Positions 46,099-56,230 of a stretch of 64,000 nucleotides of DNA are shown here, piece by piece. The DNA is taken from the NCBI RefSeq assembly GCF_023898315.1, contig NC_064614.1, positions 499,984,109 through 500,048,108 of the forward strand, in the 5' to 3' direction. The stretch's first letter is position 1. The number at the start of each line of letters is the position of its first letter. The stretch is from Schistocerca nitens. Taxonomy: Eukaryota > Arthropoda > Insecta > Orthoptera > Acrididae. The position numbers and the translations under genes were made by a program. The notes under the pieces were generated by a model. It saw only the letters and a program-made list of their open reading frames with translations, was not told where the DNA came from and ran no database searches.

Positions 46099-46223
46099 CT
46101 CGGAATATGTTTGAAGACGGCACATCAGTTGAATATAGAAGAAACCTCCTACAAGTATTGCGAAATTCACAGACCACAGCCGATGAAGAAAGGAGAAGTC
46201 GTACTAAGAGAAAGAAACCCCAG
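46099..46223 (+). CDS. probable internal exon of a host gene
   Basis: A 125-bp segment lies between a strong acceptor (TTTGTGTCTGTGTTTCAG, 46081-46098) and a strong donor (CCCCAG|GTTAGT, 46223/46224). One frame is open throughout: two bases finish a codon, then 41 codons beginning RNMFEDGTSVEYRRNLLQ and ending in a basic cluster RRSRTKRKKPQ. It ends in phase 0. The basic stretch could be a nuclear localisation signal. I do not recognise the protein. Unlike everything around it, it has no transposon signature. Confidence 0.6.
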
Positions 46224-46805
46224 GTTAGTTTAATCTGTAATCAGTTGCACTATGTAAATGCATCTTTAATTCCTTGTAATTATTATATTTAATCTAACAT
46301 TTATTTTATTAACATCTGCATGCTTGATTGTATTACAGTTCCTCACGTAATCTTTTATTGAGAAATTTTCTCTCATTTGTGAATGATATACATTGACGGA
46401 AAGATTGTTGGTTCCCAGACCCTAGATGCAGTATGTGCAAAGTTTCTTTTACACTTGACATTTTTCTCTGACAGTAAAATTTCATGAAATTGCATGCAAG
46501 CAAACAGAATATCTGTATCAGATGAAATATTCATTGACACTGTTCTGAAATTTGCATCACGTGTTAGTCATCTGTTAGTTTGCACATGATATACTAGGAC
46601 AGAGTAGTAAATAAACAGAGCCCAAAAGTTGGTGTGAAGTTTGCAAGGAACCTCTTTGACTTGTATTGAAACAAATAGTCTTTAATTGTGTTTCTGTAAG
46701 AGTTCTGTTATTGCACAAGAGTAAGAAAGTAGCCAACTGACATAGTTCTATACTTGTCTACTGGGCAACAAATGAAGGTTAATCAGCCAGTTGGGAAACA
46801 AGTAC
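46224..46805 (+). other. probable intron sequence
   Basis: AT-rich, no repeat or coding motif seen; lies between the donor site and the 3' end of the minus-strand LINE. Confidence 0.45.
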
Positions 46806-46815
46806 ATCTATAGCT

Positions 46816-47434
46816 TCATAGATACTCTACAAGCCATAGTAAGGTGCGTGGCGGAGGATACCCTGTACCACTACTTGTCATTTCCCCTCCTGTTCCACTT
46901 GCAAATAGGGCAAGGGAAAACAACTGTCTGCACATCTCCGTATGAGCCCTAATTTCTCGTATCTTATCCTCGTGGTCCTTACGCATGATGTATGTTGGCG
47001 GGAGCAGAATTGTTTGGCAGTCAGCTTCAAATGCCGCTTCTCTAAATTTCCCCAAGAGTGTTTCCTGTAAAGAACGCCACCTTCCCTCCAGCATCTCCCA
47101 TTTGAGTTCCTGAAGCATCTCCATGTTCAAACCTACCAGTGTCAAATATAGCACCCCATCTGTGAATTGCTTGGTTTCTTCCTTCAATCTGACCTGATAC
47201 GGATCCCAAACATTTAGGCAGTATTCAAGAATAGTTCGCACCAGCATCCTGCATGCAGTCTCCTTTACAGGTGAACCACTCTTTCCTAAAATTCTCCCAA
47301 TGAACTGAAGTCTACCATTTGCCTTCCCTGCCACAGTTTTCACGTGCTTGATACACCACATATCGCTTTGCAATGTTACGCCAAGACATTTAAATGGCTT
47401 GACTGTGTCAAGCTGGAGATTAGTACGAGGATGA
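46816..47434 (-). pseudogene. LINE ORF2 C-terminal part
   Basis: The frame (about 205 codons) contains NLQLDTVKPFKCLGVTL, the KYLGV block of LINE RTs. It is followed by ETACRMLVRTILEYCLNVWDPYQV and the C-terminal domain with LEGRWRSLQETLLGKFRE. It ends at the mariner insertion on its upstream side. Confidence 0.85.
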
Positions 47435-48693
47435 ATCAAATATAAATGGGACTTTACTTTTTATTTAAATTCATTTATTGAAAAACTAAAGGCAATTATA
47501 ATTTATTTTTCTACATGGAAATGCATTTGGTAATGCATTCGTTACAGCGTATGGGCAGCTTTTTGATGCCCTCATCATAAAAAGAACTGGGTCTTGTGAC
47601 CAGCCAGTTGCGCACGAAGTCTTCCACACTCTTATTATCTTCAAATCATCGCCTTCCTAGAGCTTCTTTAAGCGGTCTGAATAAACTGAAATCACATTGC
47701 GATAAGTCCGGGCTGTAAGGAGGATGATCAACTGTAGTCCAGTGCGTTTACTGTAGCTTGGGGACAGTTAGAGCTGCAGTTTGGGGTCACGTATTATCAT
47801 GGAGGAGGATGACCTACTAAATTGATTGGTCTCGTCTTTTGCGGTGATATGCAACTCTCGCCTTGTTCAACAGTTCCAATGATTGTGCACCACTCATGCA
47901 AAAAGTCAATTAGCAAAATGCCTCGCTGATCAAAAGAACCTGTTGAAAGAACCTTTCAGCTGACAGTTGAGTCTTATCTTTCACTGGTACAGTGTCCCCT
48001 TTCCTCCGCCAGTCCTTACTGGCTTGTTTGGATTCTGGAGTGTAGTGGTGAACCCATGTGTCGTCGCAGGTGACGATGTGACTCAAAAATGCATTGCATA
48101 ACCTCCTCCTGCAAACCTTGCTGTAAGCCTCTGACAGACCTCCAAATGTCTCATCTTCAGATTTTCAGTCAAAAGTTTAGGGACCCACCTGGAACACACT
48201 TTACGGAACTGTAGGCCATTTGTGGTGATTGCTTGACAGATCCCCTAACTGATTCCGACTTTCGTGCAGTTTCTGATACTATCGCCCGTCGATCAGGTCA
48301 ATAATGTCTTTAACAACATGAATGTTTTTGTCTGTAATGCTGGTCTGAGGACGGCGATCATGTTGCTGATTTTCCACACATTCTTGTCCTTCCTTGAAAT
48401 TTTTATGCCAGGCAAACATATGCATCCTTGATAATGTTTTATCACCGAACTGTGCAGTCAATCTTTGGCAAATTTCTGCTGCTTTCAACTCCTTCACGAA
48501 CAAGAAATTTGATAATTATGCATTGTGGTGCACCTGTTGCTCAGACATCATGAGCGTTACTGACAAAACAGCAGGAAATATCTAACAGCACACTCTCCTC
48601 ACTTATAACGGTCCCGCCTAAGCATAGCAGAAACGCAGGGCCAGTCCTTCCTATTATTGATGTTCAGGAACAAACATCCCATTCATATTTGAT
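47435..48693 (-). mobile_element. mariner-like transposon inserted in the LINE
   Basis: The ends are inverted: the left reads ATCAAATATAAATGGGAC and the right, on the minus strand, ATCAAATATGAATGGGAT. The 1.26 kb interior encodes a decayed mariner transposase on the minus strand. The exact TA duplication is ambiguous because TA and ATCAAA are both symmetric across the junctions. Confidence 0.85.
47560..48560 (-). pseudogene. mariner transposase pseudogene
   Basis: Minus-strand order: MSEQQVHHNA near 48552, FVKELKAAEICQRLTAQFG (HTH), QHDRRPQTSI, then IVTCDDTWVHHYTPESKQA with the first Asp. LLHDNT with the second and HPPYSPDLSQCDFSLF with the third follow. It ends near KKLPIRCNECI at about 47540. 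Several stops and frameshifts separate these blocks. Confidence 0.85.
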
Positions 48694-49408
48694 CCCCCCT
48701 CATAATACTGTATCTGAACAGTACAGATTTGTTCTTCCTACTCATCAGCATTAACTTACATTTTTCCATATTTAGGACTAGCTGCCACTCATCACACCAA
48801 CTGGAAATTTTATCCAAGTCATCTTGTGTCCTCCTACAGTCACTCAACTTTGACACCTTACTGTACACCACAGCATCATCAGCAAACAACCACAGGTTGC
48901 TGCCCACCCTGTCAGTCAAATCACTTATGTATATAGAGAACAACAGCGATCCTGTCACTTTTCCCTGGGGTATTACTGACAATACCCTTGTCTCTGATGA
49001 ACACTTGCTGTCGATGACAACATGCTGGGTTCTGTTATTTAAGAAGTCTTTCAGGCACTTACATATCTGTGAACTTATTCCATATGCTCATATCTTCGTT
49101 AACAGCCTGGAATGCGGCACTGTGTCAAATGCTTTCTGGAAATCTAGCAATATGAAACCTGCCTGTTACCCTTCATCCATAGTTCTCAGTATATCATGTA
49201 AGAAAAGGGCAAGCTGAGTTTCGCACGAGTGATGCTTTCTAAAGCCGTGCCGATTCATGGACATAAGCTGCAAAGCCTCAAGAAAGTTTAGTATACTCGA
49301 ACAGAGAATGTGTTCAAGGATTTGGCAGCAAACAGAAGTTAGGGATATTGGTATGTAATTTTGTGGGTCCGTTCTTCTATTTTTCTTATATACCGAAGTC
49401 ACCTTCAT
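48694..49408 (-). pseudogene. LINE reverse transcriptase
   Basis: Blocks on the minus strand: YIPISLTSVCCQILEHILC, MNRHGFRKHHSCETQLALF, VIPQGKVTGSLLFSIYISD, LWLFADDAVVYSK (catalytic FADD intact) and WCDEWQLVLNMEKCKLM. One stop/frameshift lies between about 49166 and 48982. The thumb is cut by the mariner. Confidence 0.9.
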
Positions 49409-49464
49409 TTTTTTCTAGTTGCTTGGGACATTGTGCTTGGTGAGAGATTCATGATAAATGCAAG

Positions 49465-50093
49465 CTAGGTAAAGGGCCAATGCTGTAGAGTACTCTTTGA
49501 AAAATCGAACTGGGATTCCATCCAGACCTGGTGATTTGTTGTTTTCAAAACTTTAAGTTGCTTCTCTACATCGGGTATGCTTATCTCTATGCTGTCCATA
49601 TGGGAGTCTGTCCGATGGTCAAATGATAGTATGTTTGTACGGTTCTCCTGTGAGAACAATTTCTTGAATGTGAAATTTAAAACTTTGGCTTTCATTTTGC
49701 TATCTTCATTCGCTACACCAAACTGGTCAACAAGAGACTGAATGGAAGCCTTAGATCCACTTAGTGATTTTACATACGACCAAAATTTTCTCAGGTTCTC
49801 TGCTAGATCTTTCGCTAAGGTGTGCTGGTAGTTGTTGTTATATGCTTTGCGCATAGATCTTTTCACAGGTGGACGGATCTCTACCAACCTTCATTTGCCG
49901 TTGTTTGTGACCTAGAGTGCAACAGCCTCTGCTTCCTCAGCATCGTATGAATTTCATTGTTAAACCATGGTGGGTCTTTTCCAGCCTTTATCCACTTACT
50001 AGGCACATAACTCTCCAAATCACAATTTACAATCTGCTTAAGCTTTGCACATAATTCCTCTACATCCATCTTACTGTTACTAAGCGATGCCAA
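49465..50093 (-). pseudogene. LINE ORF2 linker region
   Basis: Frames 50093-49881 and 49887-49465 carry KWIKAGKDPPWFNNEI and NLRKFWSYVKSLSGSKASI, the segment that links endonuclease and RT in CR1-like LINEs. Confidence 0.8.
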
Positions 50094-50139
50094 TTCACTA
50101 AGTAAGGTGTTAATAATTGCTTATCTGACCTGTCTAGCA

Positions 50140-50357
50140 TGCCCGCATCTCGTGGTCGTGCGGTAGCGTTCTCGCTTCCCACGCCCGGGTTCCCGGGTTC
50201 GATTCCCGGCGGGGTCAGGGATTTTCTCTGCCTCGTGATGGCTGGGTGTTGTGTACCGTCCTTAGGTTAGTTAGGTTTAAGTAGTTCTAAGTTCTAGGGG
50301 ACTTATGACCACAGCAGTTGAGTCCCATAGTGCTCAGAGCCATTTGAACCATTTTGA
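50140..50357 (+). mobile_element. tRNA-derived SINE, copy 3, with 12-bp TSD
   Basis: The 218-bp element has a well preserved tRNA-like head with B box GGTTCGATTCC (50197-50207), then the same body as copies 1 and 2, ending GAGCCATTTGAACCATTTTG. The target duplication ACCTGTCTAGCA lies at 50128-50139 and 50358-50369. The crisp TSD and clean boxes make it the youngest SINE in the window. It lies in the LINE, opposite in orientation. Confidence 0.95.
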
Positions 50358-50369
50358 ACCTGTCTAGCA

Positions 50370-51104
50370 GAAACACCCTCCTGATTTATTAACTTTTGTT
50401 ATCATAGATGCTGTAATGACATCATGATCGCTAATCCCCGTTTCTACACTGACATTGTCAATAAGGTCCAGCCTATTTGTAGCAACAAGTTCTAAGATAT
50501 TTCCATTGCATGTGGGATGCAGAGATAGCTGCTTGAGACAGTTTTCAGAAAATGTGCTCAAAAGTATTTCGCATGACTGTCTGTCTGTACCCTGTGATGA
50601 ATTCATAGACATCCTAGTCTATACTCGGCAGGTTAAAGTCTCTTCCAACTAGTATTGTATGATCTGAGTATTTACGCACTATTGACTGCAGACTTTCTTT
50701 GAATGATTGTAGACTGCCACAGTGGAATTGAGTGGCTGGTAAAAACATCCAACAATTAACTTAGTTTCACCTGCACTTGTTACAGGTGACTAGACGACTT
50801 CACTGTCACACTCAACTTTGACCTCAATAGAGACAATATTTTAGCCAGCTGCAATGAAAGCTCCCCCGCCTATGGCCTCTAATCTGTCTTTCTGATACTC
50901 GCTAAATATCTCAATGCTTTCCACTTCAGGTTTCATGCAGCCCTTGGTCCCAAGGATAATTTGAGTGCAAGAACTTTCATGGAGGGCTGTAAATTCGGGA
51001 TTTTTATTATGAATAATTCGACAGTTTATTGATAAAATTGTGATAGTTGAAATGTCTTTATTCTGAATGCCGTTTGACTTCCCTTCCTTTGAATCAACTG
51101 GCAT
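50370..51104 (-). pseudogene. LINE endonuclease relic
   Basis: The minus strand reads ILSINCRIIHNKNPEF near 51030, the NxRSIxNK start of CR1 endonucleases. ILGTKGCMKPEVESIEIF follows, where GTESWLKPE is usual, so the catalytic Glu position is Lys. At 50440-50400 lies VETGISDHDVITA, the conserved SDHD end. Stops lie between. Confidence 0.8.
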
Positions 51105-51299
51105 GTGGTCATCAGAGCATCTCGAACTACTGCCTATCCTAAAAGACCCTCATGTGCACTCCACAAGTACTTTGCTACCAGAGTAACTGCTTCCGTTCTG
51201 TAGTGCACCCCTGATGTATCAAGGGAGTCCTACAAATCCCCACATGATAATGCAGGTCCAGAAATCTGCAGCCAAGACCATTATAGAGTTGATGAAGCC

Positions 51300-52040
51300 T
51301 GCGGTTGAGGCTCTCCGACCCTGATCAATTCTGGGATGACGCTGCAAATTGCGAACATTCTTGCACCTCGCAGGCAAAGCCAGCAGGCTTCTCCATGTCC
51401 ATCAGCCGCCTATATGAACTGACGATAGCCACAGACCCGTGCGACAGGTGTTGTCGGTGCCAATGTGAGCCATAACTTGCCGACGACTGCACCCAGCATG
51501 CTCGATAACCACCTCCATCTCCACGTGTTGGATGAGGCCCCCTGGCAGACATCCTGAGTGAACATTAGCTTTCTTCCCAGTCTTGAACACTATCTGTGTA
51601 AAGGGCTTCATAACATGCCTAACATTGGACTCCCAATAACCAGTAAACCCCTCTGCCTGTGTGCCTGCTCGTACCCTGCTGAAGGAGCAGCCACCTGTCT
51701 ACCCACAGGATGAATGAGCGAGGCCAGGCAGCCAGTCTTCACATTGGCCTTCTGCCTCGAGTGCGCAAACACGTTACCGGCCACCACTCACCCTGCTGCA
51801 GGGGTGGATCCACCGCATCGTGTGCATTTGGCGGTGCCTCGGAAGCAGAGTCCGTGAGCAAAACAAGTGACACCTGAGGTGTCCCATGTGATGCACGAGA
51901 TTCTCCGCCACTGCTAAACACCGAGGCAGCAGCCTGAAGGTGGTGGCTGTAGCCAACAGCATGTTCAGCTGTTCGCCAACTGCTGCCAGCTCCTCCTGCA
52001 TCTCCACACCACATGCACACATCCTAGCCACCCTAGGAAG
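51300..52040 (-). pseudogene. LINE ORF1 relic, copy 2
   Basis: A coiled-coil-like start (EMQEELAAVGEQLNMLLATA near 51990) is followed by frames containing QVMAHIGTDNTCRTGL near 51460, comparable to 39400 in the other copy. The GTDN/GTND block may derive from an SGNH-type esterase domain. Stops abound. Confidence 0.55.
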
Positions 52041-52139
52041 ACTAGCTGAAGTAGTGAACTATAAATGTAGACAATCCTAGATATGCGACTTGCTAACCTC
52101 ATGATGTGTCACCAATGGATGCTGATGGGTTAAAGAGCT

Positions 52140-52500
52140 ACATAGTTGGCTGTTCAGTAAGCAACTGTTGCACTAAAGACTGAATTAATTTACACTTACA
52201 AAACGTGTGATTAGCCCTCTTTAACAGGGGAACATGCACAAAGGTAATAAATATACTATGTGAAAAACACAGAAAAGGATAAATACATGTTGCTCTGTAG
52301 ATGCACTCGTATCACAACCAAGAGCTGGCACCTGACTGGCTTACAAAACGAATGGACGGTTGCTTTCAAAACAAAACGAGCAACTACTGCACTACTGACT
52401 GAATGAATTTACACTTCCAAAAATGCAATATTAACCCTCTCAAACAGAAAAACATGGACAAAAGTTATTAATTTCTGTTATACGTAAAGGTGAATAACAT
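52140..52500 (-). repeat. two tandem units of about 215 bp upstream of the LINE
   Basis: GCAACTGTTGCACTAAAGAC with TGAATTAATTTACACTTAC recurs as GCAACTACTGCACTACTGAC with TGAATGAATTTACACTTCC, followed in both by CCCTCTTTAACAG/CCCTCTCAAACAG and AACATG-ACAAA. Position next to ORF1 suggests 5'-UTR monomers. Confidence 0.7.
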
Positions 52501-52599
52501 TCCTTATAATATACAAAAACATTCCCTTTTAGGAATAAAGACCAAGGAGTGCACTGTAAGATAAATAATGCTTTTGACTTCCATCCAATTGCCTGACTG

Positions 52600-52790
52600 C
52601 AGCTTTATCAAACTTCAGTTTGAGCAGTAAGCAAAGGTACCTCAGTCACAGAGTCATTCAAAGACAGCTTATCCTTGATAGCAAAGAAGTACTCAGAATG
52701 TACAGTAGTAGCAGGTGATGATTTTAACTTGCCCATTACTGATCGGGAAAACTATGCGTTATCGACAGTTAGGCCAGTCATCTGAAGTAA
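52600..52790 (+). pseudogene. small LINE endonuclease fragment, plus strand
   Basis: The translation includes KKYSECTVVAGDDFNLPITD, matching the VVAGDFNLP block with one extra Asp. It is opposite in orientation to the long LINE on its left. Confidence 0.6.
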
Positions 52791-52979
52791 TAAGGAAAAA
52801 AATTGTCTGACAACTGCCAACAGTTGCTCTAACAACTAGTCCCACAACCCACATTTGAAAGAAATAATCTCTCTCTCTCTCATTGTTCCTGACCATGAGT
52901 TGCTGTGGCTCTGTCTGGTTGAATTGAAAAGAAGAAAACAGAAAGCACACATTTCATATATGTATGAGAATTGGATGTA

Positions 52980-53250
52980 CATCCTAATTTTCTTCTCCTT
53001 CCTGTATCTGTCCCTCTCCTCTTCCCCCTTCCTTTGTGTCTCTCCTCCTCATTTTCTCCCTCTCTCTGTCCATCCCCTCTACCATCCATCTTCTCTTCCA
53101 CTTTCCCCTCCCTCTTCATCTTCTCTTGCCCCCCCCCCCCCCCCACCCCTCCCCACCCCGCCTCTCTCCGTCCATCTCCTCCTCTCTGCATTCTATATCA
53201 ATTTCCTTCCACTACTCTGTCCATCTCCTCTTCCCCTTTCTCTCTGACCT
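52980..53250 (+). repeat. polypyrimidine tract with C-run
   Basis: About 270 bases of almost pure C/T, including 16 consecutive C at 53129-53144 and repeated CCATCTCCTCTTCC-like phrases. Several frames are open only because of composition. Confidence 0.9.
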
Positions 53251-53669
53251 TGCACCTTGTTTATTGTTATTGAAAATTTTGATAAGCCATAAATAATACT
53301 TTCCTGTTTCACTATTTTTTTTACAAACTTTTATTAGACTAATGTGTAAAAATCTGAAGTAAATTGGTAGAATCCTCTTTGAGGTTTGTTAACAATGTTT
53401 CCCATTTATGTATTACATATTTTTAAAAAATAGGTATATAAAAACTGTCACGTATTCAAAGGCAACATTGTGTCAAAATTTTGAAGCAGTTGGTAAAGAA
53501 CTTTCGTAGATTTAAGATTGTGACAAATGAATATTTGAATTTTTTTCAGTGAATAACTTTTGAAGATATAATATTCTGAACAGACAAAATATTGCATTTT
53601 GATATAGATTTCCCTTGTAATTATTACATATATTGATCTGATGAATTACATTTTGCTGGGGAAATATTG

Positions 53670-53886
53670 AGTCTCAACTTTATCTTCGATAAGGATAGAA
53701 GCTGTTGAAAAATTTATAGGAAAATGCAATGCACTTGTAAAGAAAACTGCATGCAAGATGCTAGTGTGACTAATTCTAGAGTATTGTTCCCATGTTTGGG
53801 GTCACTGTCAAGTAAGCATAACAACAGACATAGAACGAATTCAAAGAAGCACAGCTAGAATTGTAATAGGTCAGTATAGCTCCTAT
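53670..53886 (+). pseudogene. LINE RT C-terminal fragment running into an inverted repeat
   Basis: The plus strand reads VKKTACKMLV, LILEYCSHVWGHCQV, then DIERIQRSTARIVIGQYSSYE, the C-terminal part of a CR1/Jockey LINE ORF2. The coding-like sequence continues for some residues into the left arm of the 345-bp inverted repeat. Confidence 0.7.
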
Positions 53887-54231
53887 GAAATTATAACAAA
53901 AATATGCGTGGAGGAAAAAAAGCATAAATCTTGTGAAATACTGTTGGGTAAATTGCTGGGTTAGTGACAGTCAGATGATTTTTAACATGTAGATATGAGG
54001 TAGCCAGGGGTGGTTTTTGAAGTATAAGTCTGGAATACTCAGAGAGATTTCATCCAAACTTGATATGCACAGGAGTTACTACCTGTGGAAAAACTGAAAC
54101 ATTGTGGTGCCAGGACACACATACAATTATAGATGGATTTTATTCCTTTTCCTGTCTAATGTAGGGTTGGGACAAGTAAGTAATTGGACGATGCCTCATT
54201 AACAGCTACTGTAACCTAAAAGTATCAGTTC
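53887..54231 (+). repeat. 345-bp inverted repeat, left arm
   Basis: Pairs with 54349-54693 in reverse complement: 343 of 345 positions agree by eye, no gaps. The two differences are at GC(A/G)TAAATC and CTC(A/G)TTAAC. The outermost bases continue the LINE C-terminal sequence. Confidence 0.97.
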
Positions 54232-54256
54232 TTCCAATAACCAGTGGAATAGTGAG

Positions 54257-54258
<2 letters not shown>

Positions 54259-54348
<90 letters not shown>
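54259..54348. repeat. (TA)n tract between the inverted arms
   Basis: A perfect 90-base TA run. Together with 27 bases of unique sequence (54232-54258) it forms the 117-bp spacer of the palindrome. Confidence 0.97.
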
Positions 54349-54351
<3 letters not shown>

Positions 54352-54693
54352 CTGATACTTTTAGGTTACAGTAGCTGTTAACGAGGCATCGTCCAATTAC
54401 TTACTTGTCCCAACCCTACATTAGACAGGAAAAGGAATAAAATCCATCTATAATTGTATGTGTGTCCTGGCACCACAATGTTTCAGTTTTTCCACAGGTA
54501 GTAACTCCTGTGCATATCAAGTTTGGATGAAATCTCTCTGAGTATTCCAGACTTATACTTCAAAAACCACCCCTGGCTACCTCATATCTACATGTTAAAA
54601 ATCATCTGACTGTCACTAACCCAGCAATTTACCCAACAGTATTTCACAAGATTTACGCTTTTTTTCCTCCACGCATATTTTTGTTATAATTTC
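54349..54693 (-). repeat. 345-bp inverted repeat, right arm
   Basis: Reverse complement of 53887-54231. Its outer edge joins directly to a Penelope-like tail at 54694. Confidence 0.97.
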
Positions 54694-55009
54694 GTCTGCT
54701 TGTGTCTGTATGTGTGGATGGATATGTGTGTGTGTGCGAGTGTATACCTGTCCTTTTTTCCCCCTAAGGTAAGTCTTTCCGCTCCCGGGATTGGAATGAC
54801 TCCTTCCCCTCTCCCTTAAAACCCACATCCTTTCGTCTTTCCCTCTCCTTCCCTCTTTCCTGATGAGGCAACAGTTTGTTGCGAAAGCTTGAATTTTGTG
54901 TGTATATTTGTGTTTGCTTGTGTGTCTATCGACCTGCCAGCGCTTTTGTTTGGTAAGTCGCATCATCTTTCTTTTTAGATATATTTTTTCCACGTGGAAT
55001 GTTTCCCTC
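54694..55009 (+). mobile_element. PLE-A tail, copy A
   Basis: Order of landmarks: GTCTGCTTGTGTCTG, a GT-rich stretch, CTAAGGTAAGTCTTTCCGC, CCGGGATTGGAATGACTCC, hammerhead-like core at 54860-54888, GACCTGCCAGCGCTTTTG, GGTAAGTCGCATCATC and end CGTGGAATGTTTCCCTC. Mirrored by copy B across 11 bases. Confidence 0.9.
54860..54888 (+). ncRNA. hammerhead-like core, PLE-A tail copy A
   Basis: CTGATGAG, then a 6-bp stem GCAACA/TGTTGC around loop GTT, then GAAAGC: the arrangement of catalytic core, stem II and GAAA of hammerhead ribozymes. The same element occurs on the plus strand at 56884-56912 and on the minus strand at 55142-55170, 56494-56522 and, mutated, 56176-56204. Stems I and III are not evident in a single copy and may need a dimeric transcript. 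Confidence 0.45.
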
Positions 55010-55020
55010 TGTTATATATA

Positions 55021-55340
55021 GAGGGAAACATTCCACGTGGGAAAAATATATCTAAAAACAAAGATGATGTGACTTACCAAACGAAAGCGCTGGCAGGTCG
55101 ATAGACACACAAACAAACACAAACATACACACAAAATTCAAGCTTTCGCAACAAACTGTTGCCTCATCAGGAAAGAGGGAAGGAGAGGGAAAGACGAAAG
55201 GATATGGGTTTTAGGGGAGAGGGTAAGGAGTCATTCCAATCCCGGGAGCGGAAAGACTTACCTTAGGGGGAAAAAAGGACGGGTATACACTCGCATACAC
55301 ACACACATATCCATCCACACATATACAGACACAAGCAGAC
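55021..55340 (-). mobile_element. PLE-A tail, copy B (inverted)
   Basis: Starts GAGGGAAACATTCCACGTGG and mirrors copy A to AAGCAGAC at 55340, forming an inverted pair of 316/320 bp with an 11-base centre TGTTATATATA. Confidence 0.9.
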
Positions 55341-55461
55341 ATCTCACAAGCAGACATATTTGAAGACAAAGAGTTTGGGCAGAGATGTCAGTCGAGGCAG
55401 AAGTGAAGAGGCAAAGATGATGTTGAATGACAGGTGAGGTATGAGTGGCGGCAACTTGAAA

Positions 55462-56007
55462 TTAGCGGAGATTGAGGCCTGGTGGGTAACGGGAAGAGAG
55501 GATATATTGAAGAACAAGTTCCCATCTCCGGAGTTCAGATAGGTTGGTGTTGGTGGGAAGTATCCAAATAACCCGGACGGTGTAACACTGTGCCAAGATG
55601 TGCTGGCCGTGCACCAAGGCATGTTTAGCCACAGGGTGATCCTCATTACCAACAAACACTGTCTGCCTGTGTCCATTCATGCGAATGGACAGTTTGTTGC
55701 TGGTCATTCCCACATAGAATGCATCACAGTGTAGGCAGGTCAGTTGGTAAATCACGTGGGTGCTTTCACATGTGGCTCTGCCTTTGATCGTGTACACCTT
55801 CCGGGTTACAGGACTGGAGTAGGTGGTGGTGGGAGGGTGCATGGGACAGGTTTTACACCGGGGGCGGTTACAAGGGTAGGAGCCAGAGGGTAGGGAAGGT
55901 GGTTTGGGGATTTCATAGGGATGAAGTAACAGGTTACGAAGGTTAGGTGGACGGCGGAAAGACACTCTTGGTGGAGTGGGGAGGATTTCATGAAGGATGG
56001 ATCTCAT
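55462..56007 (-). CDS. PLE GIY-YIG endonuclease with Cys-rich linker, partial ORF
   Basis: An uninterrupted frame of about 180 codons with no RT attached. Residues 1-30 keep the RT C-terminal FRRPPNLRNLLLHP block. Next comes a Cys cluster CNRPRCKTC, as in Neptune-type PLEs. The GIY-YIG nuclease follows: THVIYQLTC, FYVGMTSNKLSIRMNGHR with the catalytic Tyr and Arg, HPVAKHALVHGQ, and WILPTNTNLSELRRWELVLQ with the catalytic Glu. It ends NLR before a stop. All motif residues are present, so the domain may have been functional recently. It nicks target DNA to prime reverse transcription. Confidence 0.9.
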   Translation of the reverse strand: MRSILHEILPTPPRVSFRRPPNLRNLLLHPYEIPKPPSLPSGSYPCNRPRCKTCPMHPPTTTYSSPVTRKVYTIKGRATCESTHVIYQLTCLHCDAFYVGMTSNKLSIRMNGHRQTVFVGNEDHPVAKHALVHGQHILAQCYTVRVIWILPTNTNLSELRRWELVLQYILSSRYPPGLNLR

Positions 56008-56068
56008 TTCCGGGACTGGACCAGACTCTGAATGTGGCTCTCCAGCAGGGATACGACTTCCTCAAAAA

Positions 56069-56230
56069 ACGTGGGAAAAATATATCTAAAAACAAAGATG
56101 ATGTGACTTACCGAACGAAAGTGCTGGTAGGTCGACAGACACACAAACAAACACAAACATACACACGAAATTCAAGCTTTCGCAACAAACTGTTGCTTCA
56201 TCGGGAAAGAGGAAAGGAGAGGGAAAGACC
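56069..56230 (-). mobile_element. PLE-A tail, copy C (inverted, truncated)
   Basis: From ACGTGGGAAAAATATATC to GGGAAAGAC. The core reads CCGATGAAG on the minus strand instead of CTGATGAG, so the motif is damaged here. Confidence 0.85.

Larger units (their letters stand above)
46806..52040 (-). mobile_element. long CR1-like LINE, with mariner and SINE inside
   Basis: From right to left on the minus strand: ORF1 relic (52030-51300), endonuclease (51030-50370), linker (50090-49465), RT (49408-48694) and C-terminal part (47434-46816). The 3' end near 46806 is CATAGTAAGGTGCGTGGCGG, the usual family end. A mariner (47435-48693) splits the RT thumb and a SINE (50140-50357) splits the endonuclease region. 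Most domains survive, so this is a nearly full-length but dead copy. Confidence 0.88.

Noticed and set aside
52855-53296. Ser/Pro/Leu-rich open frames up to 130 codons
   Set aside because: They are produced by the polypyrimidine tract; composition alone explains the absence of stops.
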